Shown here: positions 36,155-50,097 of the stretch, piece after piece | Numbering within the stretch: position 1 is the stretch's first letter | How the letters are laid out: each line of letters begins with the position of its first letter | Source of the DNA: Apodemus sylvaticus | Lineage: Eukaryota; Chordata; Mammalia; Rodentia; Muridae | Assembly (NCBI RefSeq): GCF_947179515.1 | Contig: NC_067481.1 | Location: 89,295,009-89,359,008, forward strand | Length of the DNA: 64,000 nucleotides | Direction: 5' to 3' | The notes under the pieces: model-generated | What the model saw: only the letters and a program-made list of their open reading frames with translations | What the model was told of the DNA's origin: nothing | The model's database searches: none | Position numbers and translations under genes: made by a program

Positions 36155-36582
36155 CATATCACTCTTCTGCAAACTCATTGACTCTTTTAAGACATTATTC
36201 AATAGCTAATTCCTCTTCGTTGAGGTTTACCGACAGGCTAATAACACTATTGGGCCGTTGACTGGTATCACCTCCTTTTTGACTCAGGTCAACATTGGAT
36301 TAGGTCTTGTTTCCATAAACTGCACAGCAGTTTTTACAGAGCTCCCTGACACAGGGCTCTACTGTTAAATCCACATGATCCTAGGAATCCTAAACTAAGA
36401 GTCCACACAATGATTCCTCATGACACACTACTCAATCTAGTCATCCTTGAGTTAGAAAGCATACTGAACCCTTCTGAGGCTTTCACAGCTGCTCCATGTG
36501 ACCAGGAAGGGAAGTGAGTAGAATAAAAGATAGAAGCTTGCATGTCATCTTAAATTACTCTTTAGCTCTTCAGATTGCTGCC

Positions 36583-36614
<32 letters not shown>

Positions 36615-38460
36615 GAATGATATTAGAAAGTCACCTTGTCTTGTTCACTGCTATAATTCCTGCTAAATATGAAATACCGTGTGTTAAGCTCTCTGGCACT
36701 CTGTCTTCTGCCATTCTAACTTTGATCTGTGAAGCACGCGGGCCATCAACACGTCAAGATGTTAAAAGTGTGGTAATTTGGGGTGCTTTCAGTTTCTTTT
36801 GAAAACAATGAGAGATTATTTTCTATGGGAACTAAAAGCCTAACCGTGTGTTTAAAGTTGCCACACTTGAAAATTGATATGTTGAGACTCACACTGACGA
36901 ATCCTGCTTTCTCGGCTGCTGTTTTGTGTATTCTCATCTCAAAGAGCAGAACAGGTTTTGGGGAAACACAAAGAAAATGACGCCAAGTGATGAGAAGCCG
37001 GTGCTCCTCCCACACATGCACCAGCATCCTTTGTGAGGGTTTAGGAAAGTCACTAGTCCTCATGCTCAGACCCATTGCTCATCGTGGGCTATATCTACAG
37101 AGATGGGAAGCCTCACCTGCATGACTTGCAAGTCACGAGGTTGCCTCCCGTTATCCAAATGGCAGAATGCCAAGTATTAAATCTGAGCAGTCCAGCAAAT
37201 AGCATTTCCATCTAACTCCCTGTCCCCAGATGGTCCAAAGGAAAGAAGAGCTGCACACAAATAAGTCAGGGGACCCAGTTAGGCATTATCTGTTCCGATT
37301 GTATAGCTGAGGGTTCATCTAATAGATATGCTAATGTGCTCTTAACCGGATAATAAAGTCCTGTCAGCGCTTACACACCAGCGAGAGTCTTTGGCAGTGG
37401 GACTGTCATTTCATAGTTGTACTCCTGATTTCAGAGGGCCTGTCAATTTACAGGAAGAAAATTAAGCCATTCATTAGCCGGGCCTCTATCATCCGCAGCC
37501 ATATGTAACATTTGTACCTCGTGTTTGACATTGGACGCAAGTGAGTTCTGCTTCCGAGAAGGGCTTCTTTAAGAACACATGTGTGAAGTTTCAAGGGCTT
37601 GAGCCCAGACTCTTCAGGATGGTCAACAGATACGACAACCTGCCTTGCTTTCCTCCTGAGATCCCTGTGCAAAGTCCAGGGAGTGGCCAACACTAGCCAT
37701 TCCTGCCTTGTTAGGTAAGAATGAGAGCAAGAGAGAAAAGCCAGGTCTGACTTTGTACAGTATGCTCCAGCAAAACCAAGGAGGGACAGGTACAACTAAA
37801 AGTCTGTCCTACAAGGACTGCAGGGAATCAATACTGGTGTTACCTTCTGGGCCAGGGTTCAGTTTTTATAAGGACAAGTTGACTGGCTGACCATGCTTCA
37901 TCTCCTGTCATTTCCAAGTTGCTGCTCAAGGCTTTGCCCTTCTCACTGTCTCTGAGGCAGTGGTCACTCCAGTAGCAGTTGTCACATCTACAACTCACAA
38001 AAGACTTTTAGAAAATGTTCCCCATGACACTGGGGATTAACCCTGTGGTAGGCAAATAATCTACCTCAGAGCCATGCCCTGGGTTAGTACTTTTGACTGG
38101 CCTCTTCGTGTAGTAGCTGGACCCACAGTCTCTCTGCATTCCACAGAGAGCTTTTGAATTCCTCCTTTCTTAAGTCGTGTTCATTTCTTCATTTCCCCAG
38201 TCACTGGGCACAGTTCTTAATACATTCTCCATAAGTCTTCTTTTCTTCTATATTCGGTCTATAGCATCATTGTAGAAGTCCTTGCCCTACTGTGGTTATC
38301 ACACCGCAGATGATGTAACAGAAGATGCATCAAAGAGGCCAGGTTTGGAATATGTGCCCTTACACTCTGTATACAGCCATGAGACTGTCAGTTTAGTATC
38401 ATTGGCCCTTAGTTTCTCCTCCAATCAAACAGAAATAAAGCATCTGTTTATGATGCTGCT
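36155..38460. other. Unique intron sequence with a candidate conserved segment
   Basis: It includes an (AT)n run at 36588-36614 and a CpG-retaining, repeat-free segment at 37080-37520. No gene is recognised. Confidence 0.5.
36588..36614. repeat. (AT)n microsatellite
   Basis: About 13 AT units. Confidence 0.95.
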
Positions 38461-38462
38461 GC

Positions 38463-38668
38463 ACGCTGAGATGGAAAGATATCTCAGCAGTTATAAGCAC
38501 GTAATCGTTTCGAGTAAGACCCAAGTTTGGTTCTCAGTACCCATACCAGGGAGTAGGGACTTTTGTGTAACTCCAGACCCAGAGGATCTGAACTCTTCAG
38601 GCAGCTGTACACACGCGCACACACATACACATACACTTAAAAAAATGAAACAAATCTTTCTTTAAAAG
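38463..38668 (+). repeat. B2 SINE
   Basis: 'tggaaagatatctcagcagt', 'aagtttggttctcagtaccc' and 'ccagaggatctgaactcttc' follow B2 order, ending in a CACACA and AAAATGAAA tail. Confidence 0.75.
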
Positions 38669-41340
38669 ATGCTTCAAGCATTAACTGAAATGATCAGCAC
38701 CTATAGAATCCCTGTCAACCTAAGACATACATGGTCAGTTGTGTCCTAGAATGACATGTTTCCCTAAGGGGACAAGAAACTAACTCAGTTTCTTTGCATT
38801 TATCATCTTTACTCTGTATGTTTGGGAAGACAGAATCTGAGACCACCTGGTAACTATGATACTGTCTCACTCCTGACATTCAAAAACATGAGAGATCTCA
38901 ATCTTCAAATGATTGCCATATGAAGCCCTGGCACATACCAGAAGCTCAGCCATGCCATTATTGTGACTACTGTATTAGTTCTTATGCTGCAGGCCAAGTC
39001 TAGTAAGAACAAACGAGGCTGGGGAACCAGTATATCCCACAGTGGTGACTAGCCCTGCCTCACTTGTAAAAGGCAATCAAATATTTGTCGAATTAATGAG
39101 TTCTGCTCAGGATTAGATCTGAGTTGGATCATTTGTGGCAACTCCTTTCCAAGTACCCCAAATCCCTAATCCCTGGTTTCGCTTGTCCTGTCATGTGAAA
39201 GGTTTCTGGCTTCCTGACACTGTAACAGCCATTGTGGCTGTCCCCGTTGCATTTCATGTTAGTGTTTAGGCGACGGGACACTGGAGAGGCTGTTTACAGC
39301 TGTACTCCCGAAGCTCTCATCCGGAGGTCTGTGCATCCCTGGAAGGGGGAGCACAGCCTCCACGAAGCTAGGAAGTGTTTCCGCCTGGCAGACAGCCACC
39401 ATTTGGCATTCACATTGCAAAAACAGAACAGAATGCAGCAGGAGTTCAAGGTGAAGAAGCATTTATAATAGCATAAATCTGAAAGTCTGTTTGCTGTTGC
39501 TCCGTAAATGAGGATACGCGGAGAAATGAAAGCAGTCCTGATGAGGCACCAGATAGAGAGAAGAACTATTACAAGGTGAGTTCGGTCTGTGCACACTAAC
39601 CATACACAATCCTTTGTGTGCCGAAATGCCCTGCTCAGCTATATAGCCTCCCTCATAGGACAGAGATCTGACCCAAAGCAAACTCCCCCAAACATATGTA
39701 TTTCTCTTAAGGTCACCTTAAACCAGGATTCTCATGTCTGCTAGGGAAAAATCCTATTACCTAAAATTCATATTTTGATTGAGATGAACAAACATAAAGA
39801 AATTGTGGACCCGGGCCTCGTATCAAACAAATCATTACATAGATTGATATCTCATAGTAAGAGCCTCTACATTAGGGGCAAACAGCCCATCGACTGTATT
39901 CATACATTTAATACTGCCATCAAAAGAGGAGAGTGCATTACATGGACTGCTAATTTTATTTTTTATATCATCAACCTTTTGGCCTCAGGTAAATATTAAA
40001 ATATATCAGAAAGATCTAACAGCATGGTTATGAATTGGTATTAAAAATTTGGGGCAGGAGGATGGGAAAAAGTATTCTCCTCCCCTCCTGTAACCAGAGA
40101 GAAATTTATAAGGAATGGAATATGCAGCATATTTAAAAGCATTTCACTGCTCAAAAAAACAAAGGTATGGGCAAGAAGGGAGGGGCGGCTTAGCCCTGGG
40201 TCTTCTCCAGTCTTTTCATCATGGCTTTCTTCACAGCCTAGAGGGAAGGCCCTTCCCTTGGGCTGGGTTTTCAGTCAAGTTAGGTCATTTGTGGGAAGAT
40301 TTGTGCAAACACGTTTGCCTCTCCCCTAGGGACTGTGATCTTTAGAAAAGAAGGACATATTACCTTACTTTTGCCTGGGCGGCCATGATGCAATTCTCCC
40401 CCGTTTGCTGACTTATATTACACCATAAGCGCTTTAAAGTCACCTTAATGAAGTTTAGATTAGACGGGCTTCTCTCCCCAGAGAAGGGAGTGTCAAGCAC
40501 GTCCGCAGCCTTCTGGTCTTCGAGCCACGATAAACGCGATGAAATCCTTCCAGGAAGTTTGGAGTGCCTGGGAATTAGATGCATTTTTTTTTCAAACTGG
40601 TTTTAAAGCTACTTTATGTCCTAAATTTTATCACCATAGACTTCTGGGGGGAATTAGCTAAATTTAGAGTATATGTATTTAAATTTTCTTTTAATAACAA
40701 GAGTTACAGACGTCCCGAATCTCCAGAGAATTGTGGGGTTACTCTCTTTCCAACAGGGGGAAGAAATCTTATAATGTTGTATGCTAATATTATGTATTAC
40801 TAATTTATGTTAATTTAAAATTTATTAAGAATATATCTATAGTCTTATTATGTGAGTTTATGCCTTTCCATTGAGTATGAAATTTTATTTTGCCATGTGA
40901 TTGATTGGTTACACAGTGTACAGGAATCTGCTGACCAATCCCAGAATCAAGGACATTTTTACTTGACTTTTCTTTTTCATCTATAGTCTTATAGGCAACC
41001 CCCATAAAAGTGTACAGCTAATAGGAAGGTTTAAAAAGCCTGGGGTAAGTTATGTTTTGCATAAGTGACTGGAAGTCTAATGTTAATCAGGCACATAACA
41101 GTGATAAAAGGCGCGAGTTTCCTATTTCTCAGGACCATCAGGGGACAGAAGCTATACTAAAAAGCTTTTTATTAACTTATTGGTATGAGTCAACGGTCCA
41201 TCATCATCTGTTTTCTCCCCCTGAAAGGTAGAATACCGGATCATTGCACTGAGAAGAAAGTGAGGTCGTTTGTGTCTCTTGCCATCTAGTCTGTTATCAA
41301 ATGACAATGCCCTCACCTCCCTTCCAAATTTTAAAATTTG
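38669..41340. other. Mostly unique intron sequence
   Basis: No gene or repeat is recognised. Segments 39470-39560 and 40360-40580 keep CpGs and homeodomain-type cores. Confidence 0.45.
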
Positions 41341-41351
41341 TAAAGCTTCTA

Positions 41352-41406
41352 AACAAACAAACAAACAAACAAAAAAACAAAAAAAAAAAAAAAACAAAAA
41401 AAAAAC
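41352..41406. repeat. CAAA / A-rich run
   Basis: Several CAAA units followed by interrupted A runs. No SINE body is recognised on either side. Confidence 0.85.
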
Positions 41407-42600
41407 CTGGCCTCTGATTAGCTTACACTTCTTGGGATGTCAGGAGTGCAAAGTCAAAAGCCAGAAAAAGGAATTCATATCAAAGGGGATGGGATTAAGT
41501 TTAAGAACCAAAGGAAAATGCATAGACTCTGAAAAGAATAAATTAGAAGCATTAAGTCAACAATGAAGACTATGAAATTCTATCAAGGAGGATAAAATAT
41601 GGAGAAACTAGAAGAGTACAGTAGGTCTGGGCCCCAGCATACCAAATTACACGCGTTAAAGCAGTCATGCCACTAACATACTGAGAAGAAAAGCAGCCAT
41701 TGAGAACAGAAGGGGATGTTACACCCCTCATCTGACATCATTACGTTTTTAGCTCCCTTATGAAATACTAAGATAAACAATAGTGGACAGCTCAACATTT
41801 ATCCCAATAACCCAGAAAGCTACCACGATAGAGGAAATTGAGTTTATAGACACAGCAGGCTCTTGCCTAATAGATGAGAGTAATGTGTCTAATGTTGGGC
41901 ATCAATCTATATTTCAAATATATTATGAAGAGGACACTAAAGAATAACTCATCCTGCAAAATCATTTTGCACCGAGGGTGGTTTATCTTCCGTTGTGTCT
42001 AATTGATATCTCCGTAATTCAGCTACAGCCCTTGCTACTGAGAATGATGTGGAGAAAAGAAAGAACCCATGTGGTTGTTAGTGCCTAGGGGAACATGGAA
42101 AGTTGGGGTTTCCAAATCACATTCACCTTCAGATCTGGTGTCTTAACTGTCCCTTTGAAGCCAGACAGTGGCTGTGTTTATTTCATAATCTCGTGAATGC
42201 ATTCCCAAGTGTCTTCACTCCTATTCAAATGTCAACAAGAGAAGAACCGTTTTAGACCAGATTCTCTCATTGCCTTGCTTTGAATATCTCCGTGGCATTA
42301 AGTGAATATCTACTAGACTCATTCAAAGTCACCCCACAACACAGTCTCCCAACACAATGCAGTGGAGGAAGGAACTGCCATTGCTTAACCAAATCTTTGT
42401 ATCCTAACCGGACCACACTGACAGTGCCTACTCCTTGATCACAATATAGCAAGAGGCTGGGGACAATAATGGAGAAAAGAGGGGGAGAACAGTGGCCCTA
42501 TCTGGCCCAGGTAGACAGGGTCACATCAATACACACCCCCTTCATGGCTCTGACAAACAACTCTGCCCTTGATGTTCTTTTCAGAAGCTTTGTTTAGTTT
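41407..42600. other. Unique intron sequence, nothing recognised
   Basis: No coding or repeat match of note. Confidence 0.4.
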
Positions 42601-42604
42601 GTGT

Positions 42605-42900
42605 GGGTTTAGTGGACACATAAAGGATTATATGAGTTTATGGGATGCAGTGATGAGTCCATGTATATAGTAAGAAATTATCAAATAGGCATAGTTAACA
42701 TTTCCACCCTTAAACATTTATCATTCCTTTATGGGAGTGTTGGGAGCCCTCAAACACCTCTTTTCCGGTTCTTTACGAAGCATCCTATAAATTGTTATAC
42801 ATTACAGCTACCTCAGTATGCTGTGAAACACTACAACTTGTTCCTCCAAAATATTTCTGTTCTCATTATCCACTTCTCTTTCTTCCCCCGGATCCCTTCC
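42605..42900. repeat. Possible old L1M 3' UTR fragment
   Basis: The region 'caaataggcatagttaacat', 'ttccacccttaaacatttat' and 'ctcagtatgctgtgaaacac' with 'aacttgttcctccaaaat' resembles a mammalian L1 3' UTR segment. It accounts for a 126-codon + strand reading frame at 42640-43020. Orientation is not decided. Confidence 0.5.
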
Positions 42901-44240
42901 ATGTGCACATTTGATGAAATCCTTAGCTGGCAAATTTGGTGTGGCCTCAGTCGAGCAGCTTCCCGTCCTGCTTGCATCTGTTCTGCCCTTCTCAATGTTT
43001 GTTGGCATTTGAACAGATAGAGACCGTACTGCCTCCTCTGCCCCATCCCCTGTCCCAAACAGCGCAACCGTTAACCCATCTTTGAACAAAGTCCACATTC
43101 ATCCTTTCTGTCCCTAAGAGTAATATACGGAATAAGAAAAGACCATGCAGTTAATTTCATTTGGGGCTTTTTAAAATTTTACTGATCTGTTGAGCTGTGA
43201 CTTTTTTTTTCTCAGCCCCCAGCTCCCACCCCAATGTTCTTTCTTCCTAGAGTCACTGGGGTAAAGGCACTGCCTAAGGCCCTATGGTCCTGACCCTGTC
43301 TCGGAAGAAATGTCTTCATTTCTTTTGTGAGGATGTGGCTGCTGACTGCATGGTGTTTTATTCTGCTCTTCAAAACTGACAGGAATTAAGCCCCTCAGAA
43401 AGGTCAGCTGACCACACAGAGATGATAGCTGTATTGTAATGAAATACTGATGGCTTGTTTTAATGTCAGAGGGAAATGGGAGAGTGGGACCAAAGAAAGA
43501 GCCGAGATTAGATTTGCCTTGAAGGAAGAAAAATTGTCTGTTGTGTTTTTATGACTGTGGGATTTATTAAACAGCGGTGTGACAAGCCAAGGGAGAACTC
43601 TGCCACGGCATGGGAAAAACAAAACAAAACAAAAAAACCCAAAAACAAAAAACAAACAACAACAACAACAAAAACCTGAGGTCACATAGAAGCCAAGTAT
43701 ATCTAAGTCGCCTTTTCAGTTTCGCCTATACTCTTTGAGAATTCTCTTTGGCATATATTGACAAGTACTCTACTATTACCCCCGAAATTTTGCTTTGCCT
43801 GTGACTTCCACAAGACAAAACAGGATAGCCAAATTAAAAACAAAACCAAACCAAACAAAACAAAAAACACACAAACTGAGGAAGTTCCAGAGTGGATGGA
43901 ATTGGCCTATAGCTTATAGCCTCATACATTTTGAAACTCCCTCACCAAGAAGGTATTATTATACAGCAAGCATTTTGTTGAAAGAACTCATGTGGGAATC
44001 TGATGGTAAAAATGTAGAGACAGACTCTGAAGGAAGAGAAGCTAGGCGTGAACTGAGGAAACAAGAAAGGGTTCTTGTCTTCTGTCAGGAATGCTGTCAT
44101 ATTTGGGCCAATATTTCATCCTGCTGATGGGCCAACGGGGTACAAACCCTAATGGTGGGGAATATTTTATATGCAAATGGAAAGTATGTGGAGAAAAGCA
44201 GGATTCAGAAGAAGGGGAAGGAGATATGAGAGAGTGTGCC
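42901..44240. other. Unique intron sequence with an A-rich run
   Basis: No gene is recognised. A CAAAA/CAA run lies at 43614-43675 and a second AAACCAAAC run at 43840-43870. Confidence 0.45.
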
Positions 44241-44255
44241 TTTGTGTAGTCAGGA

Positions 44256-44256
<1 letters not shown>

Positions 44257-44294
<38 letters not shown>

Positions 44295-44410
44295 GTTTGT
44301 ATGGTTAAGTATATACATACACAGATACACATTTGTATGTATGTATACAAACATGTGCAAATACACATATATATACATATATATATGGGGGTATATATAT
44401 ATACACATAC
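44257..44410. repeat. (TG)n plus AT/AC-rich low-complexity DNA
   Basis: About 15 TG units (44257-44287) are followed by mixed TATGTATGTATAC and ATATATAC units up to about 44410. Confidence 0.9.
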
Positions 44411-44680
44411 ATGTTTTTCCATAGGCAACAGAAAGAGCCAAGAGAAGATGTAGAGGAGCACTAATTTTCATTGGTCTATAGAACAAGGTAAAAACCACAT
44501 GTTCACTAGCCTTGCAGATAAAGGGAAGCTTACTTCATGATCAGTTCAGAAAATCCTCTGACTGAGATTAAACCGGCTCTTATTTTTCCACTGGAAGATG
44601 AGGCCGTGGTTCTGGTCTATCTGTTCACAGTCCTGTCCTTGGCATCCTAAAAGACTATCCATTTATCTTCGGAAGCCAAA

Positions 44681-44696
44681 GGGGGGGGGGGGGGGG
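44681..44696. repeat. Run of 16 G
   Basis: Sixteen uninterrupted G residues on the + strand. Length may be an assembly or sequencing estimate. Confidence 0.9.
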
Positions 44697-47600
44697 AAGC
44701 ATGCTGAGGTTTGTTAAAACCCATGGCCAGCAAGGATTAAGTCGATCCAAACACGCCCAGTCTCCACTGTCCAATCGCAGAAGAGTCTGTGGGAGGGTCG
44801 CCATGGTGTCTTGAGGGCAGGGCTTCCACTTGTGCATGAAGATTCTCCAGGTAGCAAAGAATTTTGACTTGAGGCTTTAATGCCTTTGAATGCGCATCAA
44901 GAATAACACTGACATGCTTTCTCCGCAGCCTTGGAATCCTAAAATAAATAATAGAAAAATTGTGATTTAAAATATAATTCCAAATACTAACTGGGCCCCG
45001 CTGCCTGGATGAGTAATAAGCTTCCATAAATGTGTGACAGGCACAAGGCTCTTCAGTATGAAGAGTAGTGAGGGCTCAGAAATAGAAATAGGTTTTTCAT
45101 TACATGAGGGATTATGTGCAGCCTGACTGTGGAGCCTGTTCAGCGGGGCCTCAGCTGCATCCTCTGCCTGCGGTCGTATTAACCAGTAATAGTAAAACGG
45201 GTGACGAGCCGCCCAAGAACAGCGATTTGTTTTAGGGAGGAGAAAAAGGTCGCTTTCTCCTGCTTAAATCGGGATTACCATTGTTTACCACACACTTTCC
45301 CTTAAACTCCTATTCGGCTGAGCTAATGAGCTGCAATCTGAGCTGGTTCCACCTGGGTGCCCGCTGAAATTTGTGAGCCAGACGGCAGAATGGTCGGGGG
45401 ATACTGCTCAGGACTGGCGTGGGTGGTTTGCCCACCCCGGGCTCACCAGCCCTTTCCTGGGGATGTCTTAAATGTCACAGGAAGTTTTTGCTTTGAGTTT
45501 CAAGCAAAACAACCTTGCACCCGAGCTTTCTCAGTTCGGTATCTGAAAATTCACCCTCCTCCACCCCCTACCCCTCACCCCCAAGCCCTCCCCCCCCCCC
45601 TGCCGCCCCGGGGTTCAGGATCAACATGGCTTCTGGGAAACTATGTAAGCCATCTGACCAAAGGGGCTAAAGGGTCCCCAAAATGAGTGCCATTTGATAA
45701 TTCAGAAGGGCTTAGGGAATACCTATGCTAAGGAGGCTAGATTATCAAATTGAGAGAACCTTTCTTTTTCACACACTAAGAGAGACCTCTTTTCTTGTGA
45801 CAATGACTCACTGAAACTTCAGCCACCAAGGACCATTGTTTACCTGGAAACCAAATTCATCACCTCCATCTCAGTTTTCACTGTGAGGCCCACCTGGGTA
45901 ATGGGATCATCCAAGGAAGAAAGCCTTAATTTGCATAAGGAAGTTCCAACCTCAGCCCTTGTTAACTGAGGGCTCATGGGAAAGTAGATTAAAATTCCAG
46001 ACTTTTGTTGTATTTAACAAGAAGGAATGGTGGGTAACAGCTATAATGATAGTGTTGTGGTTCTCATCGTTACTCTATGCAAAGTTTAAAGCAGATATTG
46101 ATTTTTTAAAAATTATTTTTGCTTGGTACATAATCTCATTAGAGGGAAAACACACACGGAGATGCTAAATTGGAATTTGGGGATTAGGCTATTAGAATGT
46201 AGAAAAAAGGGGAAACCCCTATAGTTGAGGATGACTGGATGGAAGAGGTCACAGCTTAGCTCAGTCCTGGGAAAACAGATAGAATGGAACCAGGAAGTGG
46301 CCTGGAAGCTCTTCAGACAGTAAAAAGCTCAACAGGGGTGATGAGAGAGACAGGACTTAGTCAGGAAGGAACATGGTCATGAGGACACCTGACTCGGCCA
46401 GTTAAAAATGGAGCTAGAACCTCACCAGATGATAGATGGTCTTGAAATCTGGCAGGAGGTTTAATTTGATTAATTTGGCAGTGGGGAGGTACTCTAAGTT
46501 CATAAGTGAGAGTGTAATGTGATAAAATTATGACATGATTTCATGTCAATTACCTGCTAGAGGCTCCATAAATATTTATTTACTAATTGATTGAGGATTC
46601 AGGATAGATTGGGGAATGAGAGGGGAGGCAGGGAGACTTCTCAGAAGGCACTGGCTGCAATCAGTGGATGTGTGGTAGTGATGGCCCATGAAAGAGGAGA
46701 CCCTGCAAACACTGAGTTTCAGAGAGACTCCCGAGAGAGACTGCTTCCAACCAAGGAAAATCTGGGTTAAAATACAATTTGTTTTGTGTTGACTTGTTGA
46801 GATGAAGAAGAGAGAATTTTATAATACATCTTTCAGGGTTTTTTTTTCATTATTAATTATTATTGTCAGAAAAGGAGAACTCTGAAAAATTAAAACTTAA
46901 CACACAATCTTTAAGTCACCACTCACTTTTCTAAAAGCATGGTTGGCCAAAGCCTTTTTTATTGCTATGTAATTCTACCAGAGCTGGCTGGAAGCCATTC
47001 TTTTTTAATGCACTCAGTAAATCTCTGTGCGGTTTCTTTATTATGAGAGAGCCTTTTGATCCAATGAAACCCATCAAGACCCCTTCTGAGGCATTCACTT
47101 TGGATTTTGTATGAATGTCTGTGCAGGAAAAGAAGGGCAGAACTAAGCTAAAACTAAACTCTAAAAGGCTAACGAAATTCCGCCATCACACGGACCTTCT
47201 ATGGGATGCAGATCTAGGAATCTGAGGAGAAACATTGGGCTATACCCACTGAAGTTCAGCATACTCATTTATAAATAGAAAACACACCCTAGGACTTGAA
47301 GGCACTTGCCTTTTCAGATGCAGGCTGTGGTCAGGAGAGGCTGTACCATTGCCCTGTTTGATTCAGGGCAGGGAAGCTGACAGATGAAAATCTTAAAAGG
47401 AGAAGCTTGCCTTTTGATCAGCTGGTGGGGAGCAGGTTGGAAAGGATGACGAATCTGCTACCTATGCACCGCGGGAGCAGCTTTCGACTCTAACGCATCT
47501 GCCTGTGTGTCTGCAAATGAGGCTGACTCACTGTACCCGGGCAGAAGGGTGAGATGGATGGAGTTGGTTATGGCTTTGTGGATCTGGGCAGAGAGGGCTA

Positions 47601-49900
47601 GACATCAGGGAGTGAGCCTTTGCCTTTCTCCCTCCACCTCCCCTTGCTCCACACTGAGGTTTCCATTTATTTTCTGTGCTTTAACATTTGACTGAAGTAT
47701 ATGAAGTGCCCTCTCGGATGTTAGGTGCCCAGAGTCAAGCATAAACCAGCACGTCCACCTGGGGAGTTTGAGGATTCGTCTCTAAACTAAGCAAGGTAAT
47801 TTAGGCTCTGGAAGCACTTCAGTTTGTGCTGTCTAGATCTGCTGCCTGGATGATCCTAAATTTAGGCTGTAATTGTGTCTCTGTGCTTTCTTTCTATCTC
47901 CATACTTTTTCGCACCTCTTCAAATCTCCTTGTTGCTTCAGGGGATCAGGAAACTAGCCTTGGCCACAAAGCTATGCATCCTATTTCTGCCTAGTTTTTT
48001 TTTTTTCAAAGTGATGCCATATCACTAGAGGCACCACGATTTGCGCAGGGTACCACACAATTCACAGTATTTAGCATTCTGAATCAATAACCATTTCCAA
48101 TCTTAGTTAGGACCGAGGTTAGACACATACCTCCTGTACTTGACCATGCTTGAGAGGCCATACCATAATGTCTGATGAACTTATCCCTACAGCCTGCGTG
48201 TTTACCCAGCAAAGACATCACTGGGGTTAGATGTTCTGTCTATGTGAGGTGTGCTCATATTGTACATCCCCTTCAAGTCCATAGCTCAGTCATAAATGTG
48301 GAGAGGAATTTTATGTTGTATTTAAATATGGCAGCTCCTCAGACAGGTTAGACAATCACCACATCACTATGTTGTGTCTGGTTGTGGTCTCGTACTGACA
48401 ACACTCTGAAACCCTCTTTAAAATACAAAGGGAACCTACTCTTAGGAATTCAGAGACTGCATGAGGGTTGTAAGACATCCAGAAGAAGTTTAGAGTGGAG
48501 TTCGGAATGAAGTGAACAGGCTCTTAACCGTGGGTAAAGTTGTGAGAGGACAGCTTACACTGTTCTTACAAAGCAACTTGTCATTTCTCAAGTGTATAAT
48601 GAAATAATGTGTATAATGAATTTTCATGCGCGGCAGCCTCTCCCTCGAGTTTTGGCCTCTCCAGTGCTTCGTAGTGTAGCAACTGAGTCTCTTAGAGCAG
48701 CATTTTCGCAATCTTAAAACCAAGGGCTCCCCAAAAGACCCAACAGGAAATGTAAATGAGTATCAGCTCCAAGACTGTTTATATAAAACTGAATGGGGAT
48801 TCTGGCCAATGTGTGCCGTGTTCAGGGAGAATTCCGAAAGTTACTGAGAGCTGAGGAGAAAGAAAGCCAGATCCAAAGACTGCCTACTGGGTCACTCCAG
48901 TGACCAGCAATCAGAGGGCTTCCAAACCCTCTGATGAGAGCAGAGGGGCTTGGTAAGCACAGGCTGTGAAATGGGAACAAATGCCCCATAAAGATTCAGA
49001 TCAGGGTATTGCCAAACACTATGGGATGAGGTGCCATCTCTGATGATACCTGCCTTTCTTAGCTGCTCCTGTGCTGATCCTCTTGACCATAACAGCTTTG
49101 TGTGAAAAGGATGGATGGGAACCCACAAGGCCTTTTGACGGACTATCAAATAGTTTGTCCTTTAAGATGACTTGATTCAAAGAGATCCTTGGCACATATT
49201 GATGCAGTAGTCCAAATATTATTACTCCTGACTTTGCATTCTAATGGAGTAATAACAGGTCACCTCAGCCTTTGCCCATAAGGAGGTGGTCAAGGCCCAG
49301 AGATGTGCAAAACTATTTCTCCATTTTTGCAACTGTGTTCCAGAATACAGTGTATTGAGGACCACTTACAGGCTGCCCCCAGTGAGATTCACCCAGCAAG
49401 ATCTTTGGTATACCAGGGTTCGGTTGCCCTTCATATTAGATCAGTGGGGCAATGCTCTACCCACTGACAACGGGTCTATCCACATATGACAATACTGCAC
49501 AATGTCCATAGAAATTATGAGTTGTCAGTGGTAAAGGATGGTAGGTGGGGGAGGGGTGTCAAGAATATAGCTGATTATCCTATAGTGCTCAGAACATCCC
49601 TTAAATAAAAGATTACCTGATCCAAAATATCAGTCGTACCTGCTGATTTATAATTGAATACCTCCCTTCACTATCACATCTTTTAAAGGAAAAAAAAAAC
49701 AGGAGTTTTCATTACTCTTGGTGTTATTTTTTTCATGATCATTGTCTTTGACCCTCTTCAGTGGAGACAAAGAGCAGTGTGAAGTCTGAAGAAGTTATTG
49801 GAACAAAGCTGGTCCACTCAGTCCCGTAAGAAGAAAGTGGTCCCTCTGAGTCTAGGTCTATTCCAAATTTCTTTTCCATGAGATATAGCTCAAAATCAAC
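44697..49900. other. Mostly unique intron sequence
   Basis: No gene is recognised. A CpG-retaining segment lies at 45130-45460, and a C-rich tract at 45554-45607. Possible but unconvincing old-repeat resemblance occurs at 46220-46610. Confidence 0.45.
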
Positions 49901-49902
49901 CA

Positions 49903-50097
49903 TTTGTTAAGGACCTATTATGTTCAAAAACTCCTCGTCCAATATCTAACTCATTGTTTCTATGACTCTATCTTCCTGTTTATAATTATAGAAAGAGACT
50001 CAGATAATTAAATGATTTACTAAAGGGACATACACTTGGTGCTTTGGGTTTGAGGATCAAAAAGAGTTAGTTCCAAAGCCCATGTTTTATCCACTGC
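49903..50097 (-). repeat. MIR SINE
   Basis: 'atttgttaaggacctattat', 'gaaagagactcagataatta', 'tactaaagggacatacactt' and 'ttccaaagcccatgttttat' follow reverse-complement MIR order. It abuts a B2. Confidence 0.65.

Noticed and set aside
42640..43020. 126-codon + strand frame as a small protein
   Set aside because: Most of it overlaps sequence resembling an old L1 3' UTR, and the translation has no recognisable features.
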